NCBI GenBank assembly: GCA_024123955.1
Contig: CP099652.1
Location: 4,340,001 to 4,404,000, forward strand
Length of the DNA stretch: 64,000 nucleotides
Origin: Oxalobacteraceae bacterium OTU3CINTB1
Lineage (GTDB): Bacteria; Pseudomonadota; Gammaproteobacteria; Burkholderiales; Burkholderiaceae_D
Direction: 5' to 3'
Part shown: in pieces, positions 26,058 to 35,600 of the stretch
How positions within the stretch are numbered: the first letter of the stretch is position 1
How the letters are laid out: each line of letters starts with the position of its first letter
Translations under genes and position numbers: made by a program
The notes under the pieces: model-generated
The model's input: the letters and a program-made list of their open reading frames with translations, nothing else
Told to the model about the DNA's origin: nothing
The model's database searches: none

Positions 26058-27539
26058 ATGAGCGACATCCCCGGCGCCGGCGGCGCCTTCCTCAGCCCAG
26101 CCATCTGGCGCGACCGCATCTTCAACGGCGAATGGATCGCCTCCCAGGGCGGAGCCCACATATTCACCGAGCCGGCCACCGGCGAGCAGCTGGGCCGCAT
26201 CGGCCTGGCCAACGCCGCCGACGTGCTGGCCGCCGGCGTGCAGGCGCGCGCCGCGCAAAAAGCGTGGGTCAAGTCGGACTACAAGGATCGCGCGGCGATC
26301 TTCCGCCGTGCCGCCGCGCTGATCGCCCAACACCACGACGAACTGTCGACATGGATCGTGCGCGAGACGGGCGCCATCCGGCCCAAGGCCGATCTCGAAC
26401 TGCGCGAAGCCACCGCCCACCTGCAGGAAGCGGCGGCCATGCTGACGCAGCCCAAGGGCCAGTTGCTGGCCTCCGCCACCGGCACGATGAGCATCGCGCG
26501 GCGCGTGCCGCACGGCGTGGTCGGCGTGATCTCGCCATTCAACTTCCCGCTGATCCTGTCGATCCGCTCCATCGCGCCGGCCCTCGCCACGGGCAACGCC
26601 GTGGTCCACAAGCCGGACCTGCAAACCCCGATCAGCGGCGGCGTGCTGATCGCGCGTATCTTCGAGGCGGCCGGCCTGCCCAAAGGCCTGCTGCACGTGC
26701 TGCCGGGCGGCGCCGACGCCGGCCAGGCCATGTGCGGCCATCCGGACATCGGCATGATCGCCTTCACCGGATCGACGGCGGCGGGCCACAGCGTCGGCGA
26801 GCTGGCCGGCCGCAATTTGAAGAAGATGTCACTGGAACTGGGCGGCAAAAACTCGCTGATCATCCTCGACGACGCCGATCCGGACATCGCCGCCTCCAAC
26901 GCCGCCTGGGCGACCTTCCTGCACCAGGGCCAGATCTGCATGTGCGCCGGCCGCATCCTGCTCCAGCGCGGCATCGCCGACGCCGTGATCGAGCGCCTGG
27001 TCCACAAGGCGCGCCACCTGCCGGTCGGCGATCCGATGGGCGGCGACGTCGCGCTCGGACCGCTGATCAGCGCGCGCCAGGTCCAGCGCCTGCATTCCAT
27101 CGTCGAGGACAGCGTCGCCGACGGCGCCGCCCTGCTGGCCGGCGGCACCTTCGACCGCCAGTTCTACAAGCCCACCGTGCTGACCGGCGTACGCGTCGGC
27201 ATGCGCTGTTTCGAGGAAGAGCTGTTCGGCCCCGTGGCGTCGATCACCGTGTTCGACACCGACGAAGAAGCCATCGCGCTGGCCTCGGCCACCACCGGAT
27301 GCCTGGCGCTGGGCGTGATCACGCCCAACCTCACCCGCGCGATGCGCATCGCCGACAGCGTGCCGTCCGGCCATGTGCACATCAACGACCAGACCGTGGT
27401 GGCAGAGGCGCACGCGCCGTTCGGCGGCGGCGGCACCTCGGGCAACGGCGGCCGTCATGGCGGCACCGTCGACTGGGACGAATTCACGCAACTGCAATGG
27501 CTCACGATCAAAACCGAAGCGCCGCGCTACCCGTTCTGA
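26058..27539 (+). CDS. NAD(P)-dependent aromatic aldehyde dehydrogenase (benzaldehyde/vanillin/coniferyl aldehyde type)
   Basis: 493 residues. ATG at 26058 follows CAAGGAGACAGAC. Motifs of the ALDH superfamily: VISPFNFPL, FTGSTAAGHSVGE (cofactor), general-base Glu260 in SLELGGKN, and catalytic Cys294 in GQICMC. Best resemblance is to benzaldehyde/vanillin-type enzymes, which oxidise an aromatic aldehyde to the acid. It is first in the sigma-54 operon and directly precedes an alcohol dehydrogenase, so the two would run alcohol to aldehyde to acid. Confidence 0.9.
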   Translation: MSDIPGAGGAFLSPAIWRDRIFNGEWIASQGGAHIFTEPATGEQLGRIGLANAADVLAAGVQARAAQKAWVKSDYKDRAAIFRRAAALIAQHHDELSTWIVRETGAIRPKADLELREATAHLQEAAAMLTQPKGQLLASATGTMSIARRVPHGVVGVISPFNFPLILSIRSIAPALATGNAVVHKPDLQTPISGGVLIARIFEAAGLPKGLLHVLPGGADAGQAMCGHPDIGMIAFTGSTAAGHSVGELAGRNLKKMSLELGGKNSLIILDDADPDIAASNAAWATFLHQGQICMCAGRILLQRGIADAVIERLVHKARHLPVGDPMGGDVALGPLISARQVQRLHSIVEDSVADGAALLAGGTFDRQFYKPTVLTGVRVGMRCFEEELFGPVASITVFDTDEEAIALASATTGCLALGVITPNLTRAMRIADSVPSGHVHINDQTVVAEAHAPFGGGGTSGNGGRHGGTVDWDEFTQLQWLTIKTEAPRYPF

Positions 27540-27575
27540 CGCAACGCATAAAACTCATAACCACAAGGAGACAGC

Positions 27576-28343
27576 ATGAAGTTACGTAACAAGACCATCG
27601 TCGTCACCGGCGCCGCCTCGGGCATCGGCGCCGAAGTGGCGCGGCTGGCGCGCTTCGAGGGCGCCACCGTCATCGGCATGGACCGCAACTATCCGGGCCT
27701 CACGCTGGACGGTTTCGTGCCGGTGGACCTGGCCAGCACCGGCAGCATCGACGACGCCATCGCCAAACTGCCGCAGCGCGTGGACGCGTTGTGCAATATC
27801 GCCGGCGTCCCGGGCACCGCCAATCCGGCGCTGCTCGCGAAGGTCAATTACCTCGGCCTGCGCTACCTGACCACCGGCCTGCTGCCGCGCATGCCGGCCG
27901 GCGCCTCCATCGTCAACGTCGCCTCCATCCTCGGCGCCGAATGGCCGGCGCGCCTCGACCTGCACAAACAGCTGGCGGCCACCGAAGGTTTTGCGGCCGG
28001 CCAGGCCTGGCTGGACCAGCATCCGGTGCCGGACGAGACCTGCTACCAGTATTTCAAGGAGGCGCTGATCGTCTGGACCTATGCCCAATCGCAGAAATGG
28101 TTCATGCAGCATTCGGTGCGCATGAACAGCGTCGCGCCGGGGCCGGTGTTTACGCCCATCCTCGGCGACTTCGTCTCCATGCTGGGCGAGGAGCGCGTGC
28201 AGCGCGATGCCCACCGCATGAAACGTCCGGCCTACGCCGACGAAATCGCTTCCGTCGTCAGCTTCCTGTGCGGCGATGAATCGCGCTGGATCAGCGGCGT
28301 CAACATCCCTGTCGATGGAGGGCTGGCCTCGACCTTCATCTGA
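27576..28343 (+). CDS. Coniferyl-alcohol dehydrogenase-like SDR
   Basis: 255 residues, short-chain dehydrogenase. TGAASGIG binds NAD(P); Ser117, Tyr157 and Lys161 (CYQYFKEAL) form the catalytic set. An insert of about 35 residues separates Ser and Tyr, as in the CalA coniferyl-alcohol dehydrogenase / 3-alpha-hydroxysteroid dehydrogenase group. The Tyr motif is YQYFK instead of the usual YxxSK. It likely oxidises an allylic/aromatic alcohol to the aldehyde used by the enzyme upstream; a steroid-type alcohol is the main alternative. AAGGAGACAGC precedes the start. Confidence 0.82.
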   Translation: MKLRNKTIVVTGAASGIGAEVARLARFEGATVIGMDRNYPGLTLDGFVPVDLASTGSIDDAIAKLPQRVDALCNIAGVPGTANPALLAKVNYLGLRYLTTGLLPRMPAGASIVNVASILGAEWPARLDLHKQLAATEGFAAGQAWLDQHPVPDETCYQYFKEALIVWTYAQSQKWFMQHSVRMNSVAPGPVFTPILGDFVSMLGEERVQRDAHRMKRPAYADEIASVVSFLCGDESRWISGVNIPVDGGLASTFI

Positions 28344-28408
28344 CATCAAAGCCACCATACCCAGAACCTGCAACCAGAACCACATATAACTAAAACCAGG
28401 AGACAGCA

Positions 28409-30112
28409 ATGCATACTAAAAAAAGCCTGAGCCGGAGCATACTGGCCATGGCGGTGACGGCGGCCCTTCCCGCCGCCCACGCCTACGATTTCGAAACCGC
28501 CAATCCGGAACTGAAGATCAGCTGGAACAACACCTTCAAATACAGCGGCGCCTATCGCCTCAGCGACGCCGATTCGCGCCTGCTGGCAGGCGGCTATCCA
28601 TCGGCGGGTCCCGCCGACTTCACCGGCTATAACCTCGACGACGGCAACCAGAACTTCCGCAAGAAAGGCATCGTTTCGAGCCGCGTCGACTGGCTGTCCG
28701 AATTCGACATGGGCACGCGCACGCTGGGCATGCGCGTCAGCGCCGCCGGCTGGTACGACGACGCCTACATGGGCACCAACGACAACGGCTCCTCCGCCAG
28801 CAACGCCGTCACGCTGAACGGCCAAGGCGGCAACCGCTTCGCCAAGGGCACCAAGGTGCTCCACGGCCGCAACGCCGAACTGCTGGACGCCTTCGTCTTC
28901 GCCAAGGGCACCTTGGGCGAGCTGCCCGGCACCATTCGCGTCGGCCGCCACACGCTGCAATACGGCGAGAGCCTGTTCTTCGGCGCCAACGGCATCGCCA
29001 ACGCGCAGGGACCGGTCGACCTGGTCAAGCTGCTCAGCGTACCGGGCGCGCAGTTCAAGGAGATCCTGCGTCCCGTCAACCAGGTATCGGGGCAGCTACA
29101 GGTGGCGCCGACGGTCTCCATCGGCGGCTACTACCAGTTCGAATGGCGGCCGACGCAGATCCCCGGCTCAGGCAGCTACCTCAGCTCCTACGACGCCGCC
29201 GGCGCCGGCGCCAGCGCCTACCTGGTCGCGCCGACCAACAGCGGCGCGCCGGCCTTCATCACGCAACCGGACATGAAGGCCAAGAACTCCGGCCAGGGCG
29301 GTGTGCAGCTCAAGTGGGCGCCGTCCGGCTCGGACGTCGAATACGGTTTCTACGCCGCCCGCTACCACGACAAATCGCCCTACTTCTACCTCGGCTTCGC
29401 GCCGTCCTTCCCGCCGGGCGCCCCGTCCACCGTGCAAGCCGTCTACGCGGAAAATATCCGCACCTTCGGCGTCAGCGCCAGCACCGTGATGCTGGGCGTG
29501 AACGTCGCCGCCGAGGCATCGATCCGCCGCAACACACCGCTGGTCAGCGACCCGACGCCCAATTTCCTGTCGCGGAACGGCATCGGCACGATCGCCAACA
29601 ACAGCGGCAACCCGGCCTACGCGGTCGGTAATACGGCGCACATCAACCTGTCGGCGATCTATGTGATGCCGACCAACCCGTTCTTCCAGGGCGCCTCGCT
29701 GCTGGGCGAGATCGCGTGGAACCGCGCCACCAGCGTGGATTTCCAAGGGTCGCTCGACCCGAACACCACGCGCGACGCCACCGCCGCCCGGGTCATCTTC
29801 GAGCCGGCCTACTTCCAGGTCATCGATGGACTGGACCTGACGATCCCGATCGGCATCGGCTACAACATCGACGGCCGCTCGCGCGCCATCTTCAACTTCA
29901 ACGGCGGCGCCGAACATGGCGGCGACTTCAATATCGGCATCAACGCCACCTATCACCAGGACTGGAAGTTCGGCATCAGCTACGTCAAGTTCCTCGGCGG
30001 GACCGGCACCTTCCTGAAGAACAATCCGGCCACCAATACGCCGATCCTGAGCTACGCCCAGTCATTGAAGGACCGCGACTACATCTCCTTCAACATCAAA
30101 CGCTCTTTCTAA
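28409..30112 (+). CDS. DUF1302 family protein (predicted outer-membrane barrel)
   Basis: 567 residues with a signal peptide ending at HAYD. The body is beta-rich with many aromatic-flanked strands, and residues such as VGRHTLQYGESLFFGANGIA that mark DUF1302. It ends in Phe (IKRSF), as outer-membrane barrels do. Family members are typically paired with DUF1329 and an RND/MMPL transporter in clusters for hydrophobic compounds. Here it follows the two dehydrogenases, with the same AGGAGACAGC ribosome site. A pore or docking barrel for the operon's substrate is inferred. Confidence 0.85.
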   Translation: MHTKKSLSRSILAMAVTAALPAAHAYDFETANPELKISWNNTFKYSGAYRLSDADSRLLAGGYPSAGPADFTGYNLDDGNQNFRKKGIVSSRVDWLSEFDMGTRTLGMRVSAAGWYDDAYMGTNDNGSSASNAVTLNGQGGNRFAKGTKVLHGRNAELLDAFVFAKGTLGELPGTIRVGRHTLQYGESLFFGANGIANAQGPVDLVKLLSVPGAQFKEILRPVNQVSGQLQVAPTVSIGGYYQFEWRPTQIPGSGSYLSSYDAAGAGASAYLVAPTNSGAPAFITQPDMKAKNSGQGGVQLKWAPSGSDVEYGFYAARYHDKSPYFYLGFAPSFPPGAPSTVQAVYAENIRTFGVSASTVMLGVNVAAEASIRRNTPLVSDPTPNFLSRNGIGTIANNSGNPAYAVGNTAHINLSAIYVMPTNPFFQGASLLGEIAWNRATSVDFQGSLDPNTTRDATAARVIFEPAYFQVIDGLDLTIPIGIGYNIDGRSRAIFNFNGGAEHGGDFNIGINATYHQDWKFGISYVKFLGGTGTFLKNNPATNTPILSYAQSLKDRDYISFNIKRSF

Positions 30113-30125
30113 GGACATAACTAAA

Positions 30126-31493
30126 ATGAAGACATCCCTGAAACTGGTCGCCGCATCGCTGTCCATCACCCTGGGCGCCGCATTGCCGATGCACGCCGGC
30201 GCCGCCGTCACCGCCGACGAAGCGGCCAAACTGCAAACCACCCTGACGCCGCTGGGCGCCGAAAAAGCCGCCAACAAGGACGGCTCGATTCCGGCCTGGG
30301 AAGGCGCCTACGCCAAGGTGCCGGCAGGCTTCAAGCCAGGCGACTTCCGCGCCGACCCGTTCGCGGCCGAAAAGCCGGTGCTCGCCATCACCGGCAAGAA
30401 CGTCGACCAGTACGCGGCCAAGCTGTCCGCCGCCACGGTGGCGATGCTGAAAAAGTATCCGAACTACCGGCTCGACATCTATCCAACCCACCGCACCGGC
30501 GGCGCGCCGGCCTGGGTCTATGAAAACACCTTCAAGAACGCCACCCGCGCCAAGTCGGTGGACGGCGGCTACGGCGCCGAAGGCGCTTACGGCGGCATCC
30601 CGTTCCCGATTCCGAAGACCGGCTACGAGGCGATCATGAACCACCGCCTGGCATGGACCGGAGAGGCGGCGATCATGCCGCTGCGGACCGTCATCGTCAC
30701 CCCGGACGGCAAGCGCGCCACCGCCACCGAGGCCGAACAGACCTTCATGCGCCCTTACTACTTCAAGGACGGCGGCCTGGATAAATTCGACGGCATCTAC
30801 CAGTTCGGCCGCCTGATCACGCGCGCGCCGGCCTCGAAGGCCGGTGAAGGCATCCTGGTCCACGACGGCATCAACGAAGCAAAACCGCGCGCCATCTGGC
30901 AGTATCTGGTGGGCCAGCGCCGCGTGCGCCGCGCGCCGTCGGTATCGTACGACACGCCGGATTCGGTCACCTCCGGCATCGGCTTGTTCGATGAGGCGTT
31001 CATGCTGTTCGGACCTATCGACCACCACGAGCTGAAACTGGTCGGCAAAAAAGAGATGTACATCCCGTACAACAATAACCGCGCCGGCAGCGCCAAGATC
31101 GCCGATCTGGTCGGCCCGCAGTTCCTCAATCCGGACCTGGTGCGCTGGGAACTGCATCGCGTGTGGGAAGTGGAAGCGACGCTCATCCCCGGCAAGCGCC
31201 ACGTGGTGACCAAGCGCCGCTACTACCTGGACGAAGACACCTGGCAGATCATCCTGGTCGACGGCTATGACGCCCAGGGCCAGATCTGGCGCGGCAACTA
31301 CACCCTGACCTTGCTCGCACCGGACATTCCGGCGGTGCTGGGCAATGTCATGTGGGGCACGTACAACGTGCAGACCGGCGCCTATCTGTTGAACGAGGCA
31401 TCGAACGAAATGCCGACCCAGTACAAAGTCATTCCGCGCCTGCCGGCCAGCTACTTCGGCCCCGAAGAGTTGGCAAATCAAGGTTCGCGCTAA
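30126..31493 (+). CDS. DUF1329 family periplasmic protein
   Basis: 455 residues, signal peptide ending near AGAAV. The conserved opening (LTPLGAEKAANKDGSIPAWEG) and the central HRTWVVE-like stretch (ELHRVWEVEATLIPGKRHV) are DUF1329 signatures. The fold known for the family resembles LolA/LolB-type lipid carriers, so a periplasmic shuttle for a hydrophobic compound fits. It starts 13 bp after the DUF1302 gene and is followed by a beta-propeller and the MMPL gene, the usual partners. Confidence 0.88.
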   Translation: MKTSLKLVAASLSITLGAALPMHAGAAVTADEAAKLQTTLTPLGAEKAANKDGSIPAWEGAYAKVPAGFKPGDFRADPFAAEKPVLAITGKNVDQYAAKLSAATVAMLKKYPNYRLDIYPTHRTGGAPAWVYENTFKNATRAKSVDGGYGAEGAYGGIPFPIPKTGYEAIMNHRLAWTGEAAIMPLRTVIVTPDGKRATATEAEQTFMRPYYFKDGGLDKFDGIYQFGRLITRAPASKAGEGILVHDGINEAKPRAIWQYLVGQRRVRRAPSVSYDTPDSVTSGIGLFDEAFMLFGPIDHHELKLVGKKEMYIPYNNNRAGSAKIADLVGPQFLNPDLVRWELHRVWEVEATLIPGKRHVVTKRRYYLDEDTWQIILVDGYDAQGQIWRGNYTLTLLAPDIPAVLGNVMWGTYNVQTGAYLLNEASNEMPTQYKVIPRLPASYFGPEELANQGSR

Positions 31494-31514
31494 GCCTAGT
31501 CCACTGAAAGGTCA

Positions 31515-32603
31515 ATGATGGTCAGATCGAATCCACTCTTCACGCGCCTCCACGTTGCGCCGCTGGCAGCGGCCACGGTATTGGCGTTAAGCGCCGGCGC
31601 CACCCACGCCAGCAACGCCGCCAAGGTGGCGGCGCCGGCGGCCCTTGCGCAGCCAGCGCTGGCCACACCCAAGGCGCTGCAGACGGCGATGCTGGCGGTC
31701 GGCGCAGCCGGCACGCGGCTGGTGGCGGCCGGCGAACGGGGCATCATCCTGTACTCCGACGACGCCGGCAAGTCCTGGCGCCAGGCGGCGGTGCCGGTCA
31801 GCGTCAGCCTCACCGCGCTGCAGTTCGTCGACAACAAGAACGGGTGGGCGGTCGGCCATCAGGGCGTGGTGCTGCGCACCAGGGACGGCGGCGCCACGTG
31901 GCAAAAGCAGCTCGACGGCATCCAGGCCGCCGCGCTGGTGTTGAGCGACGCCGCCGCCTCCTTCGGGCCGGAGCGCGACAAGGCGGTGGCGGACGCCCAG
32001 CGCCTGGTCGACGACGGCCCGGACAAGCCTTTCCTCGATCTGTACTTCGATAGTCCGACCAGCGGCTATGTGCTCGGCGCCTACAACATGATGTTCCGCA
32101 CCGTCGACGGCGGCGCGACCTGGCAGCCGTGGCAAAGCCGCGTCGCCAATCCCAAGGGCCTGCACCTGTACGGCATGCGCGGCACCGCCAACGCCATCTA
32201 CCTGGCCGGGGAACAGGGCCTGCTGCTTCGCTCCACCGACAAGGGTGACAGTTTCAAAGCCCTGCCGACGCCGTACAAGGGCAGCTATTTCGGACTGCTC
32301 TCCGCGCGCGGCGGCGTGCTGCTGGCGTACGGCCTGCGAGGCAACGCCTTCCGCTCCACCGACCAGGGCGCGACGTGGAGCCAGGTCGCGACCGGGGTCC
32401 AGGCGTCGCTTGCCGCCGGCACGGTGATGAGCGACGGCGCCGTGGTGCTGGTCAGCCAGGGCGGCGACGTGCTGGTGAGCCGTGATGAAGGCCGCACCTT
32501 CGCCGCGCAAGGCGGTACCGCGCTGCCGCTGGCCGCCGTCACGCAGGCGGGCGACGGCGCCTTGGTGGTAGCCGGGTTACGCGGGGTGCGCAGGATCCCA
32601 TAA
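31515..32603 (+). CDS. Ycf48/BNR-repeat beta-propeller protein
   Basis: 362 residues with a signal peptide. At least six BNR/Asp-box-like turns are visible: SDDAGKSW, TRDGGATW, TVDGGATW, STDKGDSF, STDQGATW and SRDEGRTF, at roughly regular spacing, giving a seven-bladed Ycf48-like propeller. Such proteins recur between DUF1329 and MMPL genes. A scaffold linking the inner-membrane pump with envelope partners is inferred. RBS AAGG; two ATG codons in tandem at the start. Confidence 0.85.
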   Translation: MMVRSNPLFTRLHVAPLAAATVLALSAGATHASNAAKVAAPAALAQPALATPKALQTAMLAVGAAGTRLVAAGERGIILYSDDAGKSWRQAAVPVSVSLTALQFVDNKNGWAVGHQGVVLRTRDGGATWQKQLDGIQAAALVLSDAAASFGPERDKAVADAQRLVDDGPDKPFLDLYFDSPTSGYVLGAYNMMFRTVDGGATWQPWQSRVANPKGLHLYGMRGTANAIYLAGEQGLLLRSTDKGDSFKALPTPYKGSYFGLLSARGGVLLAYGLRGNAFRSTDQGATWSQVATGVQASLAAGTVMSDGAVVLVSQGGDVLVSRDEGRTFAAQGGTALPLAAVTQAGDGALVVAGLRGVRRIP

Positions 32604-32682
32604 CCGCAACCGCTGGCGAAACAATGACCGGGCAACGTATCCGGGATAACGCCCTTACTTATACGAACATGGTTGGAGCATC

Positions 32683-35600
32683 ATGAACACAGATAACGAC
32701 TTGGAACAACAGCCGGTCATACGGCGACTCGAGGACTTCGACACCGCCTCCGGCAACCTGGGTGAACGCGCGCTATTCAACTACCGGCCCCTGGTGATTT
32801 TCCTCTGCCTGCTGGCGACGATCGTGCTGGGCTTCCAGGCCACGCGCATCAAGCTCAATGCCAGCTTCGAGAAGATGATTCCCAGCGCCCACCCCTACGT
32901 GGTGAACTACTTGGCCAACAAGAGCGATCTGAATGGCCTGGGCAACTCGGTGCGCATCGCCGTGGAGGCGAAGAACGGCACAATCTACGACCGCGCCTAC
33001 CTCGACACCCTGCAGCGCCTCAACGACGAATTGTTCCTGCTGCCCGGCGTCGACCGGCCCTTCATGAAATCGATGTGGACCCCGAGCACGCGCTGGGCCG
33101 CCGTGACCGAGGATGGCCTCGACGGCGGCACCGTCATCCCGGACGGCTACGACGGCTCCGCCGCCAGCCTTGAGCAGCTGCGCGCCAACATCGCCCGTTC
33201 CGGCGAAATCGGCCAACTGGTGGCGTCCAACTTCAAATCGAGCATCGTCTTCGTGCCGCTGATGGACAAGGTGCCGCAGACCGGCGAAGCGCTGGACTAC
33301 CGTGTGTTGTCCGAAAGCCTGGAAAAGATCCGCGCCAGGTATGAGAAGGAAGGCGTCCATATCCACATCACCGGCTTCGCCAAGATCGTCGGCGACCTGA
33401 TCGAAGGCCTGCAGCAAGTGCTGCTGTTCTTCGTGCTGGCGATCGCCATCTGCGGCGGGGTACTGTTCTGGTACACGCGGTGCTGGCGCAGCACCACGCT
33501 GGTGGTGGTCTGCTCGCTGGTGGCGGTGCTATGGCAGTGCGGCCTGCTCGCCACCTTGCACTACGAGCTCGATCCCTACTCCATCCTGGTGCCGTTCCTG
33601 GTGTTCGCCATCGGCATGAGCCACGGCGCGCAGAAAATGAACGGCATCATGCAGGACGTCGGACGCGGCACCCACCGCGTGGTCGCGGCCCGCTACACCT
33701 TCCGCCGCCTGTTCGCCGCCGGGCTGACCGCGCTGCTGTGCGACGCCGTCGGTTTCCTCGTGCTGGTCAGTATTCAGATCAAAGTGATCCAGGATCTCGC
33801 CGTCATCGCCAGCATCGGCGTGGCGGTGCTGATCTTCACTAACCTGGTGCTGCTGCCGGTACTGCTGTCGTACACCGGCGTCAGCGCCCAGGCGGCCCAA
33901 CGCAGCCTGCAGGCCGACAGCGGCAGCAAGGAACAACCATGGCTGTGGACCTTCCTCGACCGCTTCACGCAGCGGCGCTGGGCGACCGTCACCGTGGCCG
34001 CCAGCGTGGTGCTGGGCGGCCTGGGATTCGCCTACAGCCTCAATCTGAAGGTCGGCGATCTCGATCCCGGCGCGCCGGAGCTGCGCGCGGACTCGCGCTA
34101 CAACCGAGACAACGGCTACCTGGTCTCGAACTACGCCGCCAGCTCGGACATCTTCGTCGTCATGATCAAGACGCCACCCGACCAGTGCACGCAATACGGC
34201 ACCTTGTCCAAGGTGGACGAACTGGCCTGGAAACTGGAGCAGTTGCCAGGCGTCGACTCGACCAACTCGATGGCGGCGCTGAGCAAACTGGCCACCACCG
34301 GCTACAACGAAGGCAATTTCAAATGGTATGACCTGATTCCGAATGCCGGCGCGCTGGGGGCGGTGCAGACCCGCGCGCCGCGCGAGTTGTTCAACCAAAG
34401 CTGCTCGCTGCTGTCGCTGTACGTCTACCTGAAGGATCACAAGGCGGAAACGCTGACCCGCGTGGTCGATGCTGTCGAAGCCTTCGCCGCCGCCAACAAT
34501 ACGGCGGACGTGCAGTTCCAGCTGGCGGCGGGCAGCGCCGGCATCGAGGCCGCCACCAACATCGTCGTCAAGAAGGCCATGCGCGACATGCTGTTCTGGG
34601 TTTATGGCGCGGTGATCCTGCTGTGCTACGCCACCTTCCGCTCCTGGCGCGCGGTGCTGGTGGCGGTGCTGCCGCTGGTGCTCACTTCCATCCTGTGCGA
34701 AGTGCTGATGGTGGTGCTGGGGATGGGCGTGAAGGTCGCTACCTTGCCGGTGATCGCACTGGGCGTCGGCATCGGCGTCGACTACGCGCTGTATGTGCTC
34801 AGCGTCATGTTGAGCCGCATGCGCGCCGGCGACAGCCTGTCGGCGGCCTATCTGCACGCGCTGCAGTTCACCGGCCGCGTGGTCATCCTGACCGGCGTCA
34901 CTTTGGCGGTGGCGGTGGCGACCTGGCTGTTCTCGTCGATCAAATTCCAGGCCGATATGGGCATCCTGCTGGCCTTCATGTTCTTGTGGAATATGGTCGG
35001 TGCGCTGGTGCTGGTGCCCGCGCTGGCGCACTTCCTGATGCCGGGGACGGCGGCCAGCCAACCGTCGCCACCCGGCGCCAAAGCCGATCCAACGCAGCCG
35101 CCCGCCCCGGCGTCTGACTCGCTGCGCCACACCGAGACGGGCGACGTGATCGGCCGCGAAGACCTGCACGACACGCACGCCTGGCTTGGCCTGCCGTACG
35201 CGCAGCCACCGGTCGGACCTTTGCGCTGGAAAGCGCCCCGGCCAGCGCTGCCGTGGGACGGCGTGCGCCAGGCGACCGTCTGCGGACCGGCGGCGATGCA
35301 GCCGGGCGGCGTCTCGCTGGAGCTGCCGCCGGAGCAGTGGGGCCTGCCGGCCGGTTCCGAGGATTGCCTGTCGCTTAACATCTTCGCGCCGCGACACGCA
35401 ACCGCAGCCTTGCCGGTGATGTTCTGGATCCACGGCGGCGCCAACTCCTCCGGTACCGCCGCCACCTACACCACGCTGCGCAACCTGGCGGGGCAAGACC
35501 AGTTGATCGTGGTATCGGCCAACTACCGCCTCGGCATCTTCGGCTGGTTCAGCCTCGAGGAACTGGCGCGCGAGGATGACACGCCGGCCGACCGCTCCGG

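Noticed and set aside
35030..35130. The MMPL-esterase junction as a sequencing frameshift or lost stop
   Set aside because: The linker stays in one frame with ordinary codon use, and there is no RBS or start codon with spacing suited to a separate esterase gene. Kept as a caveat only.
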